Positions 62,554 through 64,000 of a DNA stretch of 64,000 nucleotides are shown here, in pieces; the stretch's first letter is position 1, and each line of letters begins with the position of its first letter. The notes below the pieces were generated by a model, which made no database searches, had not been told where the DNA came from, and worked only from the letters and a program-made list of their open reading frames with translations. This DNA comes from Blastocatellia bacterium AA13 (GTDB lineage Bacteria; Acidobacteriota; Blastocatellia; UBA7656). The translations under genes were made by a program, and so were the position numbers. The stretch is taken from positions 1-64,000 of the forward strand of contig QHVH01000015.1 of NCBI GenBank assembly GCA_003222245.1. The letters are read 5' to 3'.

Positions 62554-63711
62554 TCACTCGGAAAGAGCCGCATCGAAGTCTTCAATTAACTCGTCGGCTG
62601 ATTCGAGTCCCACGGATACCCTGATCAGACTATCCGATATACCGAGGCTACGCCGGTGCTCGGTCGACATGCCTACGTGAGAAGTGGTGGCCGGAAGAGT
62701 CACAAGAGTTTCAGCGCCGCCCAGACTAGGCGCCACTATCGGAATCGAGATCCGATCAAGAAAACGGCGGGTTTGCGCGAGACCGCCTTCAATCTCGAAA
62801 CTAATCATCCCTCCGAATCCATCGAAGAAGGACCTGGCGCGCTTATGCGAGTCGCTGCTTTCCAAACCGGGGTAGTTTACGCTTTGCACCCGCGGATGCG
62901 CCTCAAGAAACCCTGCTATTTTCATGGCGCTATCGTTCTGATGTCTCACCCGCAGCGCGAGTGTCTTGATTCCACGGTGAAGTAGAAAGCACGCGTGCGG
63001 GTCGAGGACGCCTCCGAGGTGGTTTAGCTTATGGAGCACGCGTTCTATCAAGTCGGCGCGTCCTATACACGCGCCCGCGGCGACATCGGAATGTCCATTC
63101 AGGTATTTCGTGCAACTGTGGAGAGAGAGATCAAACCCCATTTCCGGCGGCCGAAAATTGATTGGACTGGCAAATGTGTTGTCTATCATAGAGACCAACT
63201 CGCTTGCTCGCGCAAACTCAACGACCTGCTTTAACTCGCCGACTTCCATCAACGGATTTGATATAGCCTCCACATAAATCGCTTTCGTGTTCGTTCGGAG
63301 CTTGCTCCTCCAGGTCTCCGGGTCCTCCACTCTAATGAAGTCGTAGGATATCCCCATCGACGGGAAGTCGCCGGTTATGAAATCCCGAGTTCCTCCATAG
63401 AGGCACTCTTGTACCAAAAGGTGATCGCCGGCGTGGAGAACTGTAAGCAACGCGGTCGTGATCGCGGCCATACCGCTCGCGGCAACGACCGCTGATTCAG
63501 CGTTCTCGAGCGCCGCGAGCTTTTTATGAAGAACTATATGATTGGGTGTGTTGTTCAGCCGAACATATCGCACATCGTCGTAACTGGCTTCGCCTCGATA
63601 TTCAAAAGTAGCCGACTGAAATATCGGCATCGTTACGGCGCCCTCGATTCGCGGGTCGGGCTCGCCGGAGTGAACCACTTTTGTTTCAAGGTGCTTGTAC
63701 GTCTTTTTCAT
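62554..63711 (-). CDS. Trans-sulfuration family PLP enzyme (cystathionine gamma-synthase/lyase type)
   Basis: A 385-residue Cys/Met-metabolism PLP enzyme. It has the N-terminal ETKVVHSGEPDPRIEGAVTMPIFQSATF, the YGGTRDFI loop, and the PLP Lys in SLHSCTKYLNGHSDVAAGA, then NFRPPEMGFDLSLHS and TLVTLPATTSHVGM near the end. Candidates are cystathionine gamma-synthase, cystathionine gamma-lyase and methionine gamma-lyase. The usual Tyr-Arg motif (YSR or YTR) is changed here to RYVRLNNTPN, so subclass cannot be fixed from sequence alone. It is transcribed alone toward the sigma-54 regulator gene (convergent). Confidence 0.88.
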   Translation of the reverse strand: MKKTYKHLETKVVHSGEPDPRIEGAVTMPIFQSATFEYRGEASYDDVRYVRLNNTPNHIVLHKKLAALENAESAVVAASGMAAITTALLTVLHAGDHLLVQECLYGGTRDFITGDFPSMGISYDFIRVEDPETWRSKLRTNTKAIYVEAISNPLMEVGELKQVVEFARASELVSMIDNTFASPINFRPPEMGFDLSLHSCTKYLNGHSDVAAGACIGRADLIERVLHKLNHLGGVLDPHACFLLHRGIKTLALRVRHQNDSAMKIAGFLEAHPRVQSVNYPGLESSDSHKRARSFFDGFGGMISFEIEGGLAQTRRFLDRISIPIVAPSLGGAETLVTLPATTSHVGMSTEHRRSLGISDSLIRVSVGLESADELIEDFDAALSE

Positions 63712-64000
63712 TCAGAGGCCTCTCTTTTGTAATTGCAGCGGATAAAGCCCTCGAAGGCGCCCCGCCGCGACTATCGACACGTTATTCGGTTGTTGATCGG
63801 AAATCAACTCTATAGCATCGAGCTCGGTCGCAGCGAGCGCTGCTGCGATAGACCTTTCGAAACAAGATTGAGCCAAGAAATCGTGGTACGTTTCTGCCTC
63901 TCATCCGTATCCTATATTCCTTCTCTTCTTCGCTTGCAGGCATCAATTTTGAAATACGAGCAGCACCCTATAAAATCGACGGCAATGAGTACGAGAGACC
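63712..64000. other. Right-edge spacer, possible start of a further gene
   Basis: No complete gene lies here. An ATG at 63984 (Met-Ser-Thr-Arg-Asp) opens a frame that reaches the right edge, and TATAAAAT lies 16 bases upstream at 63968-63975. No ribosome site or family motif is available in so few codons, so I do not call a gene. Confidence 0.3.

Noticed and set aside
1-64000. CRISPR array, prophage or insertion sequence
   Set aside because: No regularly spaced direct repeats, integrase, transposase or structural phage genes were seen on either strand.
63984-64000. Start of a new gene at the right edge
   Set aside because: Only five codons are visible, with no ribosome site; not enough to call.

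Overview
The window looks like a chromosomal segment of a Gram-negative bacterium with moderately high GC, most likely an Acidobacteriota member (Blastocatellia-like). This is an inference from gene content: tandem PQQ-type beta-propellers, several exported S9/M28/M24 peptidases, a CHRD protein paired with an exosortase, a TonB protein, and an LpxL-type acyltransferase that implies an outer membrane. There is no phage, integrase, insertion sequence or CRISPR array. Most of the window is housekeeping DNA, with some unusual genes scattered through it.

Layout. 1-4250 (minus): the 5' part of a fused class I fumarase that runs off the left edge, then atpE, atpB, atpI and a DUF2461 gene. 4363-5826 (plus): a B12-binding radical SAM gene whose apparent stop is best read as a selenocysteine codon (tail Cys-Sec-Ala-Glu-Pro, followed by a hairpin). 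An nfuA-type Fe-S carrier follows it. 6506-13330: VOC protein, truncated sigma factor, bacilliredoxin, S9 peptidase, zinc-ribbon membrane protein and two PQQ-propeller genes. 13605-19706: ridA, a LysR regulator and a leucine cluster leuA-leuC-cupin-leuD-leuB with a LysR-type operator candidate. 19794-28260: priA, a secreted protein, a triple-PAS hybrid kinase, a TonB protein, a hypothetical and homoserine dehydrogenase. 28290-32676: amphipathic membrane protein, CHRD/IPTL protein with exosortase H, Nudix hydrolase and SAM hydroxide adenosyltransferase.

32705-39622: a DUF3352-like anchored protein, a zinc-ribbon protein, a zinc-ribbon/pseudokinase/PP2C fusion, a type II thioesterase and an AmrS-like radical SAM enzyme. 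39911-44124: a small Cys-rich protein and sbcDC. 44430-50253: three probably exported peptidases (M28B, prolyl oligopeptidase, M24). 50323-55362: accA, a HAD phosphatase, a tRNA-Ser(UGA), kbl and fabH. 55471-58334: a PHP phosphoesterase, deoC with an N-terminal extension, and a YCF48-like propeller. 58669-58971: a compact unit encoding a 32-residue KKGGA-repeat peptide, with its own promoter and terminator. 58984-63711: LpxL-family acyltransferase, coiled-coil secreted protein, NtrC-type regulator and a trans-sulfuration enzyme.

The most notable items are the radical SAM selenoprotein, the exosortase H substrate with an extra C-terminal membrane segment, the KKGGA microprotein unit, the dead-kinase/PP2C fusion, and deoC with a helix resembling a microcompartment encapsulation peptide. 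All functions are read from sequence motifs; no database search was run.
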